A stretch of 64,000 nt of DNA, taken from positions 3,162,001 to 3,226,000 of the forward strand of contig OZ243096.1 of assembly GCA_965212165.1 (NCBI GenBank). The letters are read 5' to 3'. Under the pieces are notes generated by a model. That model searched no databases, was not told the DNA's origin, and was given only the letters and a program-made list of their open reading frames with translations. Below are positions 42,761 to 51,805 of this stretch, piece by piece. The translations under genes and the position numbers were made by a program. Positions within the stretch are counted from its first letter, which is position 1; each line of letters starts with the position of its first letter. This DNA is from RHLJ01 sp965212165. GTDB taxonomy: Bacteria > Bacteroidota > Rhodothermia > Balneolales > Balneolaceae.

Positions 42761-43954
42761 CTACTTGTCAGTTAGCGAAGTTACACCTGGCAAATCTTTC
42801 CCTTCAAGATATTCCAAACTTGCTCCACCACCGGTAGATACGTGTGAAACCTGATCACTTAATCCAGCTTGTTTAATAGCTGATGCTGAATCTCCACCAC
42901 CAATAATGGTAGTTGCACCAAATTTTGTTGCTTCAGCAAGAGCTTGCGCTACAGCATTAGTTCCTTCAGCAAAACTTGGCATTTCAAATACTCCCATTGG
43001 ACCATTCCATAATACCGTTCTTGCATTCTTAATAATGTTTCCAAACGAAATTGCAGATTGTGGACCGATATCAAGAGCTTCCCAACCATCTTTGATATTA
43101 TCTTCATCCACTACTTCTTGATTCGCATCATCACTAAAATCGTCAGCAATTACAAAATCGAAAGGAAGCATAAGGTTTACACCTTTTTCTTTTGCTGTTT
43201 CCATCAATTGTTTAGCCATTGGTATCATTTCTTCTTGGAGAAGAGATTTCCCAACAGATTTCCCGTTTGCTACAAGAAAGGTATAAGCCATACCGCCTCC
43301 GATAATGATGGTATCAACTTTGTTAATGAGATTTTCAATAACAGGAATTTTATCAGAAACTTTCGCTCCACCTAAAATAGCTACAAATGGGCGATTTGGA
43401 TCATTCACACTATCGCTTAGATATTTAATTTCTTTGTCTAATAAATATCCTGAGGCAGCAGGTTGCAGATATCTTGTTACACCTGCAACTGAAGCATGTG
43501 CTCTATGACTACTTCCAAATGCATCATTAATAAAAACATCTGCATGGCTTGCCAATTGTCCACTAAAAATTTCATCATTTTCAGTTTCTTCTTTATGAAA
43601 GCGGACATTCTCTAGTACTACTATCTCACCAAATTTTGCAGCATCAATTACTGATTTAGCTTTCTCTCCTACACAATCTTCTGCAAAATGAACTTTTGCA
43701 TCTACTAGACTAGCTAAATGTTCAGCAACTGGTTTTAATGAAAACTCGGGATTCGGTTCACCTTTAGGTCGTCCAAGATGACTTGTAAGTATTAAAAGTC
43801 CCCCTTCTTCAAGTACATGATTAATTGAAGGAAGAGCTTGAACAATTCTATTATCATCTGTGATCTTACCGTCAATAATGGGCACGTTAAAATCTACGCG
43901 CATTAATATTTTTTTTTCTTTTACATCGATGTCGTTGAGAGTAAGTTTTGCCAT
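42761..43954 (-). CDS. pgk: phosphoglycerate kinase
   Basis: 1,3-bisphosphoglycerate + ADP to 3-phosphoglycerate + ATP. ATG 43954 gives MAKLTLNDIDVKEKKILM and 397 residues, the family length; 22 upstream in-frame residues are unlike any Pgk. Visible are the signature RVDFNVPI, HLGRPKGEPNPEFSLKPV, ENVRFHKEE, DAFGSSHRAHAS, the nucleotide loop GGAKVSDKIPVIENL, and GGGDSASAI near the end. It is monocistronic and converges with the DinB-like gene. Confidence 0.97.
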   Translation of the reverse strand: MAKLTLNDIDVKEKKILMRVDFNVPIIDGKITDDNRIVQALPSINHVLEEGGLLILTSHLGRPKGEPNPEFSLKPVAEHLASLVDAKVHFAEDCVGEKAKSVIDAAKFGEIVVLENVRFHKEETENDEIFSGQLASHADVFINDAFGSSHRAHASVAGVTRYLQPAASGYLLDKEIKYLSDSVNDPNRPFVAILGGAKVSDKIPVIENLINKVDTIIIGGGMAYTFLVANGKSVGKSLLQEEMIPMAKQLMETAKEKGVNLMLPFDFVIADDFSDDANQEVVDEDNIKDGWEALDIGPQSAISFGNIIKNARTVLWNGPMGVFEMPSFAEGTNAVAQALAEATKFGATTIIGGGDSASAIKQAGLSDQVSHVSTGGGASLEYLEGKDLPGVTSLTDK

Positions 43955-44117
43955 GTTTTTGTAAATATTACGTTTTAATAAGGTCTGATTGTGTATAAAG
44001 TACAATCTTTTGAAGTCCATTTATATTCATGTACCCCAATGATTTTAGTGCTTTTTATTGAAAATTTATACACATTTAAATGCTCGTCTAATATTAACTA
44101 ACCTAAAGGATAGTATT

Positions 44118-46550
44118 ATGAAGTTTTTGATACTATTATGCTCATTGAGCTTATACGGTGGTGCAGCTCTAGCACAAAGTTTAAATGTAGTCAGTACATA
44201 CCCCGCTGACGGTGCCATCGCAGTTGATACTGATTCAATTGTGATTACTTTTAATCAGAAAGTGAATTTTGATCCTCTTTTCTCGGAAGATTCTAATTTC
44301 AGCTTTTTTATTGCCCCTGAAGATTCTGTTGAAAAATTAGGAGCTCGGCTAAGCGCCGATAGTTTATCGGTTATCTTCTATGGAAATCTTAGCCCTAATA
44401 CTGATTATGTAGCACTTGTAGAATATGCTGAAGGTATTAATGGTGAATTACTAGGGACACCATTTTTATTTCAGTTTACTACTTCTCTTACTAGCGGTCA
44501 ATTTGTTGTTGAAGGTTATTTGACAGAGGAAGTACTCCTTAATCAAGTCGGAGATAATGTGATCGTATTTTTATCAAATGATCCGTTTGATATAGGAATT
44601 ATTGATGATGAATGTATGAATGAGGATTGTGAAAGTGATGGAGATGCAGAACCTTTATATGCGGCTTTTGCAAACACTGAAACTGGATTCTATTCCATAC
44701 CTCGTGTTAGAGAGGGAATCTATTTTCCTGTAGCAATTGGGTTGGTTTTTGATGAGGAATTTTCTGAAGATCTATTCCCAGAAATTTACTTTTTCGATCC
44801 TGATGAAAATCTTCAGCCAAATAGTATCGAAGTAAATTCTACATCAGCTCCAAGCGATACCTTAACAGGTGTGGATTTAACAAAACTAGAATTGAATCCA
44901 ATTACTTTTGAGCATGCTCTTAGTTTAGCTCAGGCTGAAATAAATATGTTGCCTAACGATCCAATTATTATTGGTGGTGGTACATTTTATGCATATTTCG
45001 GCTTTCCTGAAGAATATGATGAACCAGAATTTAAAAGTAGTATTCTTAGAAAGGTTGCTAACTCTATTTCATCCAATAAGAAAACTATAGATGATGTTGG
45101 AAATGACATATTTGATATTCTAAGCACGCCAAATGGATATCAAATTGAATGGAACATCTATGGATATGATTCTGTTAAAGATTCTGCATTTATAATAATT
45201 TCAACTCCATTTGGAGCAAAATTCATTGAATATATCGGAAGAGATGAAGCCGAATTACCTGAGGATGTTGAATTTTCTAGCATTAAAGCTCTACCAGAAA
45301 CCTTTATAGATAGTGACTCTGCAGCTGCGATTTTCGACGCTGAAGGAGCCACTGAATTTCGAGCACTATTTGAAGGTGAATTTGGATTCTGGAATTTGGA
45401 TATGGAAGCAATACATCGTTATTGGGATTATCCTCTAGATTTAACAATTGAAGCTCCAGTTATGTGGTTTGGAGAATACTATGGGTCTTCCTTTAATCCT
45501 GTAACTGATGAGTATATTGAAGGCTATCTAATTATTATACTAGATATCGAAACCGGTGAAGTTCTTTATAAAGATTCCGAAACTGGTGGATTTGGCGAAA
45601 CCTCGAAAATCACTTTTGATGATGCCTTAGAGTTAGCTGATTCGTTACTAAATGAACTCCCCAACGATCCAATCGTAGTTGGAGGTGCAACTTATTATGA
45701 AAGTGCTCACATAGCTTTCAAAGAAAAAGCTAAAAAAGCACCAAAAGAATATTTTGCTAAAATCAAAGCTACATTAGATGATGATCCATTTTCTGTACAA
45801 CCAGATGGCTATGCATATAGTTGGGAAATCTATGCTTATGATGCAGTAAAGGATTCTGCACTTGCTATATATGTAACTGAATTTGGTGTAGAATTTGCTG
45901 GATATATGGGAGGAGATGGTGACAATGGTGAGCCAATTGAACTTGATCAGATTAAGCCACTCCCCGATAGTTATATAAGTAGTGACTCAGCAGCTTACCT
46001 TATTGATATTGAAGGTGGTTTAGCATTTAGATCACTGTTAGCTGAATCTGAGTTCGATTGGAATTGGCAAATGGAACTTCAGCTTCTTCATCAATACTGG
46101 GATTACCCTCCCAATCCTACTCCAACAGCACCAATAACTTGGTCTGGTAAATATTATGCATGGGCTTTTGATGAAGTTTCTCTAGAATATGTTGAGGATT
46201 CCTTAGCCATTTACCTAGATATTGAAACAGGTGAAGTATTGTTTTCAACCGTAGTTGTATCTAATGATATTGAACAGGATTTGCCTGAGAAATTCAGCCT
46301 TTCTCAAAACTATCCAAATCCATTTAATCCTTCTACAAATATAGCATTCCAGTTAAGTGAAGCATCAAAAGTTGAGATTAGTGTATACTCAATACTTGGA
46401 CAAAAAGTGGCTACTATTGTAAATGGATCATATCCATTAGGCTCACATACTGTTCAATGGAATGCTCAAAATCTAGCAAGTGGTATATACATATATCGAA
46501 TGCAGGCTGGTAGTTTTATACAAACTAGGAAACTTATTTTATTGAAATAA
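44118..46550 (+). CDS. large secreted protein with Big_5 domain, internal duplication and YPNPFNP sorting tail
   Basis: ATG 44118, preceded by AAAGGA, opens a signal peptide (KFLILLCSLSLYGGAALAQ); total 810 residues. Residues ~20-115 form a Big_5/SbsA Ig-like domain (NVVSTYPADGAIAVDTDS, TITFNQKVN-like, TDYVALVEY). Two ~215-residue copies of an unknown unit follow (about 260-490 and 498-712): each starts ITF(E/D)(H/D)AL and NxLPNDPI(I/V)(I/V)GG, contains the shared WxIYxYD(S/A)VKDSA, and ends in LDIETGEVL. The sorting domain (about 725-810) has SQNYPNPFNPSTNIAF and ends RKLILLK. It is acidic. No enzyme motif was found; it is probably a surface or released binding protein. Confidence 0.78.
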   Translation: MKFLILLCSLSLYGGAALAQSLNVVSTYPADGAIAVDTDSIVITFNQKVNFDPLFSEDSNFSFFIAPEDSVEKLGARLSADSLSVIFYGNLSPNTDYVALVEYAEGINGELLGTPFLFQFTTSLTSGQFVVEGYLTEEVLLNQVGDNVIVFLSNDPFDIGIIDDECMNEDCESDGDAEPLYAAFANTETGFYSIPRVREGIYFPVAIGLVFDEEFSEDLFPEIYFFDPDENLQPNSIEVNSTSAPSDTLTGVDLTKLELNPITFEHALSLAQAEINMLPNDPIIIGGGTFYAYFGFPEEYDEPEFKSSILRKVANSISSNKKTIDDVGNDIFDILSTPNGYQIEWNIYGYDSVKDSAFIIISTPFGAKFIEYIGRDEAELPEDVEFSSIKALPETFIDSDSAAAIFDAEGATEFRALFEGEFGFWNLDMEAIHRYWDYPLDLTIEAPVMWFGEYYGSSFNPVTDEYIEGYLIIILDIETGEVLYKDSETGGFGETSKITFDDALELADSLLNELPNDPIVVGGATYYESAHIAFKEKAKKAPKEYFAKIKATLDDDPFSVQPDGYAYSWEIYAYDAVKDSALAIYVTEFGVEFAGYMGGDGDNGEPIELDQIKPLPDSYISSDSAAYLIDIEGGLAFRSLLAESEFDWNWQMELQLLHQYWDYPPNPTPTAPITWSGKYYAWAFDEVSLEYVEDSLAIYLDIETGEVLFSTVVVSNDIEQDLPEKFSLSQNYPNPFNPSTNIAFQLSEASKVEISVYSILGQKVATIVNGSYPLGSHTVQWNAQNLASGIYIYRMQAGSFIQTRKLILLK

Positions 46551-46572
46551 AAATTCGATAACTCGTTTTACA

Positions 46573-46605
46573 ATCCCACTTATCCCAATAAGTGGGATTT
46601 TTTTA
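46573..46605 (+). terminator. intrinsic terminator of the large sorted protein gene
   Basis: ATCCCACTTA (46573-46582) pairs perfectly with TAAGTGGGAT (46589-46598), followed by seven T. Confidence 0.88.
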
Positions 46606-46661
46606 TATCTGATTTTCAAACTCTATTTCAGTATTTTCATCAGCTAAAATAAAATACATAT

Positions 46662-47831
46662 ATGATGAAAACTCTCTATCTGGATAACGCTGCTACAACC
46701 CCACTCGACGAACGGGTTTTAGAAACAATGCTTCCATTTATGACCGAGAATTATGGCAATGCTAACTCAGCGCACCATCTCGGTCAAAAAGCAAAAGTAA
46801 TGGTAGAAGATGCCCGTGAAAAAGTTGCATACTTGATAAATGCAGAACCTTCAGAAATAATTTTTACTAGTGGTGGTACAGAAAGTGACAATGCCGTGAT
46901 TAAAGGAGTTCTTGCTGTATCTGGAAATAAAAAAGAAGTGGTTACTTCTCATCTAGAGCATCATGCGGTATTACATCCAATTGAAATGTCTAAAATGAGT
47001 GGTTTCACCCCTGTCTATGTTGAAACCGAAGAGTGTGGAAGAATAACTGCATCACAAGTAGAAAAAGTGATTTCAGAAAAAACTGCATTAGTTAGTTTGA
47101 TGCATGTAAATAATGAGCTTGGTAGTATAAATGAGATAAAAGAAATTGCAGCTCTGTGCAAAGCTAATAATATTCCTATACATTCTGATACCGTTCAAAG
47201 CCTTGGGAAAATCCCACTAGATGTTCAAGACCTTGGATTAGATTTTTTAAGTGGTAGTGCTCATAAAATATATGGGCCAAAAGGTGTTGGTATTATGTAT
47301 GTGCGAAATGGTTCGCGTTGGATTCCGTGGATGACAGGTGGTTCGCAGGAACGTAGACGACGCGGTGGAACAATTAATGTTCCTGGTGTTATTGGATTTG
47401 CTAAAGCACTTGAGTTAGCAATTGATGAAATGGATGAAAATACCAAGCACTTTGTTAAACTGAGAACTTTACTTCTTACCCTTCTTGATGAAAAGCTGAC
47501 TAGTTGTTCGTACTCAGTAAATGGTACAAACCAGAATAAAGTGCCTCATATAGTTAATATTTCGTTTTCGGATCAAGGCGGACATGGAATAGATGGAGAA
47601 ATGCTTTTGCTAAATCTTGATATCGAAGGTATTTGTGTTTCGAATGGTTCTGCTTGTACCTCAGGTGCAGTTGAAGCATCTCATGTTCTTACCGGACTTG
47701 GAGTTCAAGATAAAGAAGCAAAATCAAGTATAAGAGTGAGTTTTGGTAAGAAAAATACAGAAGATGATATCCACTTTTTTGTAGAGAAATTAAATGCTGT
47801 TCTAACTCGAATGTTTGATCTTGTACAATGA
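46662..47831 (+). CDS. cysteine desulfurase (NifS/IscS-like family)
   Basis: PLP enzyme taking sulfur from cysteine to form a protein persulfide. 389 residues: start YLDNAATTPLDERVLETMLPF, FTSGGTESDNAVIKG, the PLP-lysine in SGSAHKIYGPKGVG (Lys202), GGSQERRRRGGTINVPG, and the active cysteine in SNGSACTSGAVEAS (Cys332). The extended Cys loop marks class I (IscS/NifS-like). No iscU, suf genes or mnmA are adjacent, so the receiver could be Fe-S assembly or tRNA thiolation; the symbol is therefore left empty. The stop overlaps the next ATG by ATGA. Confidence 0.93.
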   Translation: MMKTLYLDNAATTPLDERVLETMLPFMTENYGNANSAHHLGQKAKVMVEDAREKVAYLINAEPSEIIFTSGGTESDNAVIKGVLAVSGNKKEVVTSHLEHHAVLHPIEMSKMSGFTPVYVETEECGRITASQVEKVISEKTALVSLMHVNNELGSINEIKEIAALCKANNIPIHSDTVQSLGKIPLDVQDLGLDFLSGSAHKIYGPKGVGIMYVRNGSRWIPWMTGGSQERRRRGGTINVPGVIGFAKALELAIDEMDENTKHFVKLRTLLLTLLDEKLTSCSYSVNGTNQNKVPHIVNISFSDQGGHGIDGEMLLLNLDIEGICVSNGSACTSGAVEASHVLTGLGVQDKEAKSSIRVSFGKKNTEDDIHFFVEKLNAVLTRMFDLVQ

Positions 47832-48364
47832 AAAACGTTTGTGTGTACTGTGGTTCCCGAAAACCACTAGATAGTAATATTAGCGATTTTGCTATTCAGC
47901 TTGGAGAACAATTTGCTCTAAACGAATGGACCATTATTTATGGTGGTGGCAAAGTTGGGGTGATGGGTATTGTAGCTGATGCTGCTCTTTCAAAAAATGG
48001 TGAAGTAATTGGAGTAATTCCTACACACCTAAAGAAGTTAGAAGTTGAACATACAGGTATAAGTAAACTTCATGAAACGCAGGATATGCATACTAGGAAA
48101 GCACTTATGGAAAGCTTATCTGATGCATTTGTAGTATTACCTGGTGGCTTTGGCACTTTAGATGAATTCTTCGAAATTCTTACTTGGCGACAACTAGGAA
48201 TTCATAACAAACCTATCATTTTAGTAAACCTTAATGGTTATTTCGATGGTCTTGAGGCATTTGCAAAAAAAGCTATATCAGAAGATTTTATTAGAGAATC
48301 TAGTCTTGAGTTATTTACAATTGCATATTCTTTAGATGAATGTATTGAAATGCTAGAAAGGTAA
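47828..48364 (+). CDS. LOG-family nucleotide 5'-monophosphate phosphoribohydrolase (TIGR00730)
   Basis: 178 residues with a Rossmann fold: VCVYCGSRKPLDSNI at the start, IYGGGKVGVMGIVADAAL, and the LOG signature PGGFGTLDEFFEILTWRQLG containing the catalytic PGGxGTxxE. Plant LOG proteins release active cytokinins; bacterial relatives (YvdD/PpnN types) hydrolyse nucleoside monophosphates. The ATGA overlap with the cysteine desulfurase gene indicates coupling, but a joint function is not obvious. A DUF1499 gene follows 18 bases on. Confidence 0.92.
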   Translation: MKNVCVYCGSRKPLDSNISDFAIQLGEQFALNEWTIIYGGGKVGVMGIVADAALSKNGEVIGVIPTHLKKLEVEHTGISKLHETQDMHTRKALMESLSDAFVVLPGGFGTLDEFFEILTWRQLGIHNKPIILVNLNGYFDGLEAFAKKAISEDFIRESSLELFTIAYSLDECIEMLER

Positions 48365-48382
48365 TATTGGTTATATTTTAAT

Positions 48383-48796
48383 ATGTATTCAATCTCATTC
48401 TTTTCACTAATCTTCCTATTAATGAGCTTTAGCTCAACTCAAATGCCTGAAACTAGAAATCCTTTGCCTGAATGCCCATCTTCACCAAACTGTAAACGAG
48501 TTTCATTAACTCTTGAGTCTGATTCAAGCACCGTATTTTCTGCTATTGAAGAAGCCCTAAAAGAAATGAATGCAGAAACTATTAATTCTAACGCAAAAGA
48601 AAATACAATAGACGCAGTATTCAAAATCCCTGTATTTGGCTATAAAGACGATTTAACTGTAGTTATCCAACCTACTGAACGTGCATCAAATGTATTTATC
48701 AGAAGTGCGAGCCGTGAAGGTTACTGGGATATTTGGGTAAATAGTAACAGGGTTAATCGATTAATTAGAAACGTAAAAAAAAATCTATCAAAATAG
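48383..48796 (+). CDS. DUF1499 domain protein
   Basis: 137 residues with a signal peptide or N-terminal anchor (YSISFFSLIFLLMSFSSTQ). The DUF1499 pattern is clear: LPECPSSPNCKRVSL (a Cys pair), then VFSAIEEALKEM, FGYKDDLTVVIQP and RSASREGYWDIWVNSNRVNRLI. The family is a small periplasmic or lumenal domain of unknown function. It lies in the operon-like run desulfurase, LOG, DUF1499, membrane protein, with gaps of 18 and 4 bases. Confidence 0.87.
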   Translation: MYSISFFSLIFLLMSFSSTQMPETRNPLPECPSSPNCKRVSLTLESDSSTVFSAIEEALKEMNAETINSNAKENTIDAVFKIPVFGYKDDLTVVIQPTERASNVFIRSASREGYWDIWVNSNRVNRLIRNVKKNLSK

Positions 48797-48800
48797 TTAT

Positions 48801-49172
48801 ATGAAAAATCTCACTCTTTCACTTGGAATCTTACTCACTTTACTTGGAGTTGCCTCTTATTTTGGAACTGGTCAAGAAAGTATAACAGCACTTATTCCAA
48901 CTTTTTTTGGAATGGTATTTATAATACTCGCTCTTTTTGCTGGAATAGAGTCTCTAAAAAAGCATATGATGCACGGCGCCGCAGGTTTAGCACTTCTTGG
49001 AGCATTTGGTTCTGCTAGAGGTATTCCAGGCTTAATCGATATCTTAGGTGGAGAAGCTGTAGGACGTCCATTAGCAATTTATGCTCAAGTTGCCATGTTC
49101 TTTATGTGCGTAGTTTATATTGTTAAAGCAGTTCAATCTTTTAGAGCTGCTAGAAAGAATGGTGAAGTTTAA
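48801..49172 (+). CDS. small four-helix membrane protein, unknown function
   Basis: 123 residues with four predicted helices: LSLGILLTLLGVASYFG, ALIPTFFGMVFIILALFAG, MHGAAGLALLGAFGSARGIPG and AIYAQVAMFFMCVVYIVKAV, ending in a basic tail (RAARKNGEV). Conserved-looking Gly and the SARGIPGL loop suggest a family common in marine bacteria, but I cannot name it. It starts 4 bases after the DUF1499 stop and ends the run. Two inverted repeats follow. Confidence 0.7.
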   Translation: MKNLTLSLGILLTLLGVASYFGTGQESITALIPTFFGMVFIILALFAGIESLKKHMMHGAAGLALLGAFGSARGIPGLIDILGGEAVGRPLAIYAQVAMFFMCVVYIVKAVQSFRAARKNGEV

Positions 49173-49226
49173 AACGAATAGCTATCACGCTAATTCTAAA
49201 TCATCTTTACTAATTAGCATTATTAG

Positions 49227-49263
49227 AATCTAAACCACCTTCATAAGTATTGTGGTTTAGATT
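49227..49263. repeat. perfect 12-bp-arm inverted repeat between convergent genes
   Basis: AATCTAAACCAC (49227-49238) and GTGGTTTAGATT (49252-49263) with a 13-base loop. No U-run follows on either strand. It overlaps by two bases with the next palindrome. Confidence 0.55.
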
Positions 49264-49285
49264 AATAAGAAACCTTTCTTATTAA
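49262..49285. repeat. perfect 11-bp-arm palindrome, adjacent to the preceding one
   Basis: TTAATAAGAAA-CC-TTTCTTATTAA. With the preceding hairpin it fills most of the 130-base gap between the small membrane protein gene and the acyl-CoA ligase gene. It may end transcription from one or both sides. Confidence 0.5.
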
Positions 49286-49302
49286 ACATTGAGCCTACAC
49301 AC

Positions 49303-51186
49303 TCAATCTTTGTCGTTTTTAAAGATCTCTTCGATTTGACTAGCATATTTCTCAGCTATTACTCTTCGTTTTACTTTCATAGTAGGAGTAATTTCACCAG
49401 TCTCAACCGTAAACTCATTCGCTAGGATTTTGAAATCTCTAATCTTCTCATGTGATGCTAGCTCTTTTGAAAAAGATCTCATTTCGGTTTTGTAGAGTTT
49501 AATGATTTCTTCATGTTCAATAAGTTCATGAACAGAACTCGTTTTTAAATCATTATCACGAGCATATTTTTGAATTGCTTCAAAATCAGGTACAATCAAT
49601 GCTCCCATAAAATTTTGAGCTTCTCCAACAACCACTACTTGATCAATCCACTTACTAGATTTGAACATATCTTCGATTGGACCTGGGTAAATATTCTTGC
49701 CACCTGCATTTACAATCATATGTTTGATTCGATCTGTAATCTGTAGATCGCCATTCAAGAAACGTCCAACATCTCCAGTATGTAGCCATCCATCTTCATC
49801 AATCATCTCTTTAGTAGCTTCATCATTCTTCCAGTAACCTTTCATAACATTCGGGCCTTTACATAAAATTTCTCCAGCTTCGGATGTTAATGTTGTTGGA
49901 TAATCTTCTCCACTTATCTCAGCAATAATTTTACCGTCACTTAAACTTTGAATACCTACCGTAACACCTGGAATTACTTGACCAACTACACCAACTACTT
50001 CTTTACCCGGCGAATTTGCAGCCATAACAGGAGACGTTTCTGTAAGTCCATATCCTTGAAGGATTGTAAGACCTGCCGAACGAAAGAATAAATCAATATC
50101 AGGTGGAAGAGCAGCTCCTCCAGAAACAAATATTCTAATATTTCCGCCAGTCCTTTGCTTCAATTTATCAAATACCAACTTGTCTGCGATTACTTTTTGA
50201 ATGGTTAAGAAACCACGTTTTCCATCGGCATATTTTCTACCGACTTCTACAGCCCAATTAAAAATTTTCTTTTTAGTATCACTCCCATCTTCTACACTTT
50301 TAACAATAAGATTGTAAATCTTTTCAAAAAGCCTCGGGACACTAATCATTATAGTAGGCTTAACTTCGGGCATGTTCTTGGATACTGTATCAACACTTTC
50401 TGCATAATAGATCTCAGCTCCACATGAAATAATAGCATAATATCCCCCTGTTCGCTCAAAAGAGTGGCATAATGGTAAAAATGAAAGTACCCGATCTTTA
50501 TCGTCCCAATAAATGTGTTGGGTTGCAGCTTTTACATTACTAACAATATTGTTATGGGTGAGCATAGCACCTTTTGGTCGACCCGTAGTTCCTGATGTAT
50601 AAATTAATGTTGAGATATCATCTGGTTTAACCAGTGCTGATCTTTTATAAATCGCTTCTTCGTGTTTCGGATATAGCTTTGCACCTTCTTCTAGAATATC
50701 TTCAAACAGTGATACATGGTCATGCTCACTAAATTTGGCCACTTTTGGAGTGTCAAAAGCTACTATTTGCTTTAAGTCTTTACAATTATCATATACTTCA
50801 AGAGCTTTTTTAAGCTGAATACCTGTTGATACAAAAAAGAGCTTTGAATCAGAATCTTGAAGAATAAACTCACATTGATTTGGAGGAAGTGTAGTGTATA
50901 ATGAGACATTGATTGCTCCCAATAATTGAATCGCTAAATCAACTACAGCCCATTCATATCTGTTTTCACTTAGTATTGCTACACGATCACCATGCTCAAT
51001 CCCTTGTTCAAACATGTAAGCGGCCAATGAATTCACATCATCTGCAACTTGATCCCAATAAACAGGATTAAAACTCCCTTTTGGATCTAATTTATGATGA
51101 AAAGCTGCTTTATTATTACCAACGTATTTCTTTGTAAGGTTTTTATAGAGCTCTGTAAGAGTCTCAAATGGGACTATAATTGGCAT
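49303..51186 (-). CDS. long-chain fatty acid--CoA ligase (AMP-forming)
   Basis: Activates long-chain fatty acids to acyl-CoA for beta-oxidation or lipid synthesis. 627 residues of the long-chain ANL type. Motifs: TLIYTSGTTGRPKGAMLTHNN (P-loop), GYGLTETSPVMAANSPG, GWLHTGDVGRF, and ITDRIKHMIVNAGGKNIYPGPIED. The C-terminal lysine is in TPTMKVKRRVIAEKY. The length and the extra N-terminal domain favour the eukaryotic-like ACSL group over bacterial FadD proper, so no symbol is given. It diverges from the Fur-family gene. Confidence 0.92.
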   Translation of the reverse strand: MPIIVPFETLTELYKNLTKKYVGNNKAAFHHKLDPKGSFNPVYWDQVADDVNSLAAYMFEQGIEHGDRVAILSENRYEWAVVDLAIQLLGAINVSLYTTLPPNQCEFILQDSDSKLFFVSTGIQLKKALEVYDNCKDLKQIVAFDTPKVAKFSEHDHVSLFEDILEEGAKLYPKHEEAIYKRSALVKPDDISTLIYTSGTTGRPKGAMLTHNNIVSNVKAATQHIYWDDKDRVLSFLPLCHSFERTGGYYAIISCGAEIYYAESVDTVSKNMPEVKPTIMISVPRLFEKIYNLIVKSVEDGSDTKKKIFNWAVEVGRKYADGKRGFLTIQKVIADKLVFDKLKQRTGGNIRIFVSGGAALPPDIDLFFRSAGLTILQGYGLTETSPVMAANSPGKEVVGVVGQVIPGVTVGIQSLSDGKIIAEISGEDYPTTLTSEAGEILCKGPNVMKGYWKNDEATKEMIDEDGWLHTGDVGRFLNGDLQITDRIKHMIVNAGGKNIYPGPIEDMFKSSKWIDQVVVVGEAQNFMGALIVPDFEAIQKYARDNDLKTSSVHELIEHEEIIKLYKTEMRSFSKELASHEKIRDFKILANEFTVETGEITPTMKVKRRVIAEKYASQIEEIFKNDKD

Positions 51187-51218
51187 GACATGTTTTTTTT
51201 ATTCCGTTTTATTCCGAC

Positions 51219-51233
51219 TGAATATAATATTCT
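51219..51233. promoter_or_regulatory. candidate Fur/PerR-type box
   Basis: TGAATAT-A-ATATTCT is a 7-1-7 inverted repeat with one mismatch at the outer base, like the 7-1-7 arrangement of Fur and Per boxes (AT-rich, TATAAT core). It lies 69 bases upstream of the Fur-family gene and 33 bases upstream of the acyl-CoA ligase start. Autoregulation is a reasonable inference. Confidence 0.4.
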
Positions 51234-51301
51234 TATAATCAAAAGCACTAGTTTCAAAAGCACGTTAACAAGTCTTATATTAAAGAAAAAAAATAAATCA
51301 T

Positions 51302-51805
51302 ATGGCACATCCGGCACACGAAGATACTATTCACCTTGTTAAAGAGATTTTTCGCTCCTACTTAAAAGAAGGTAACCAACGACAAACACCAGAACGTTTC
51401 ATGGTTTTGGAAGAGATTTATACAGCTGATGGTCATTTTGATGCTGATGATATTTTCTTTCGAATGCAAGAAGGCGGTACTCGTGTTAGTCGAGCTACAG
51501 TATACAACACTCTTGACTTACTGGTAGAGTGCGGTTTAGTTCAAAAGCAGCAATTTGGAAAGAGCCAGTATTATTATGAACGTGCTTATGCTTATCAGCA
51601 ACACGATCATATTATTTGTAATGAATGTGGACATGTACTTGAATTTTGTGATCCACGTATTGGTGAAATTCAGGCAATGGTTGGCAAAATTCATGGAATG
51701 AATATTGCTTCTCACTCACTTCATTTTTATGGAAATTGCGAGGATAAAGATGCTTGTGAGAAAAGAAAAATTGCCTTAAAAAAAGGACCTCTTGTTAATA
51801 ATTAA
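51302..51805 (+). CDS. Fur-family transcriptional regulator
   Basis: 167 residues. Winged helix: NQRQTPERFMVLEEIYTADGHFDADDIFFRM, recognition helix SRATVYNTLDLLVECGLV, and the wing KSQYYYERA. The dimer/metal domain has HDHIICNECGHVLEF with CxxC (106-109), HSLHFYGNC and CEDKDACEKR with the second cysteine pair (146, 152), the structural Zn site. Fur versus PerR cannot be told apart; the key PerR Asp position is unclear. It overlaps ftsX tail to tail by 4 bases. A 7-1-7 box upstream may be its own operator. Confidence 0.92.
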   Translation: MAHPAHEDTIHLVKEIFRSYLKEGNQRQTPERFMVLEEIYTADGHFDADDIFFRMQEGGTRVSRATVYNTLDLLVECGLVQKQQFGKSQYYYERAYAYQQHDHIICNECGHVLEFCDPRIGEIQAMVGKIHGMNIASHSLHFYGNCEDKDACEKRKIALKKGPLVNN

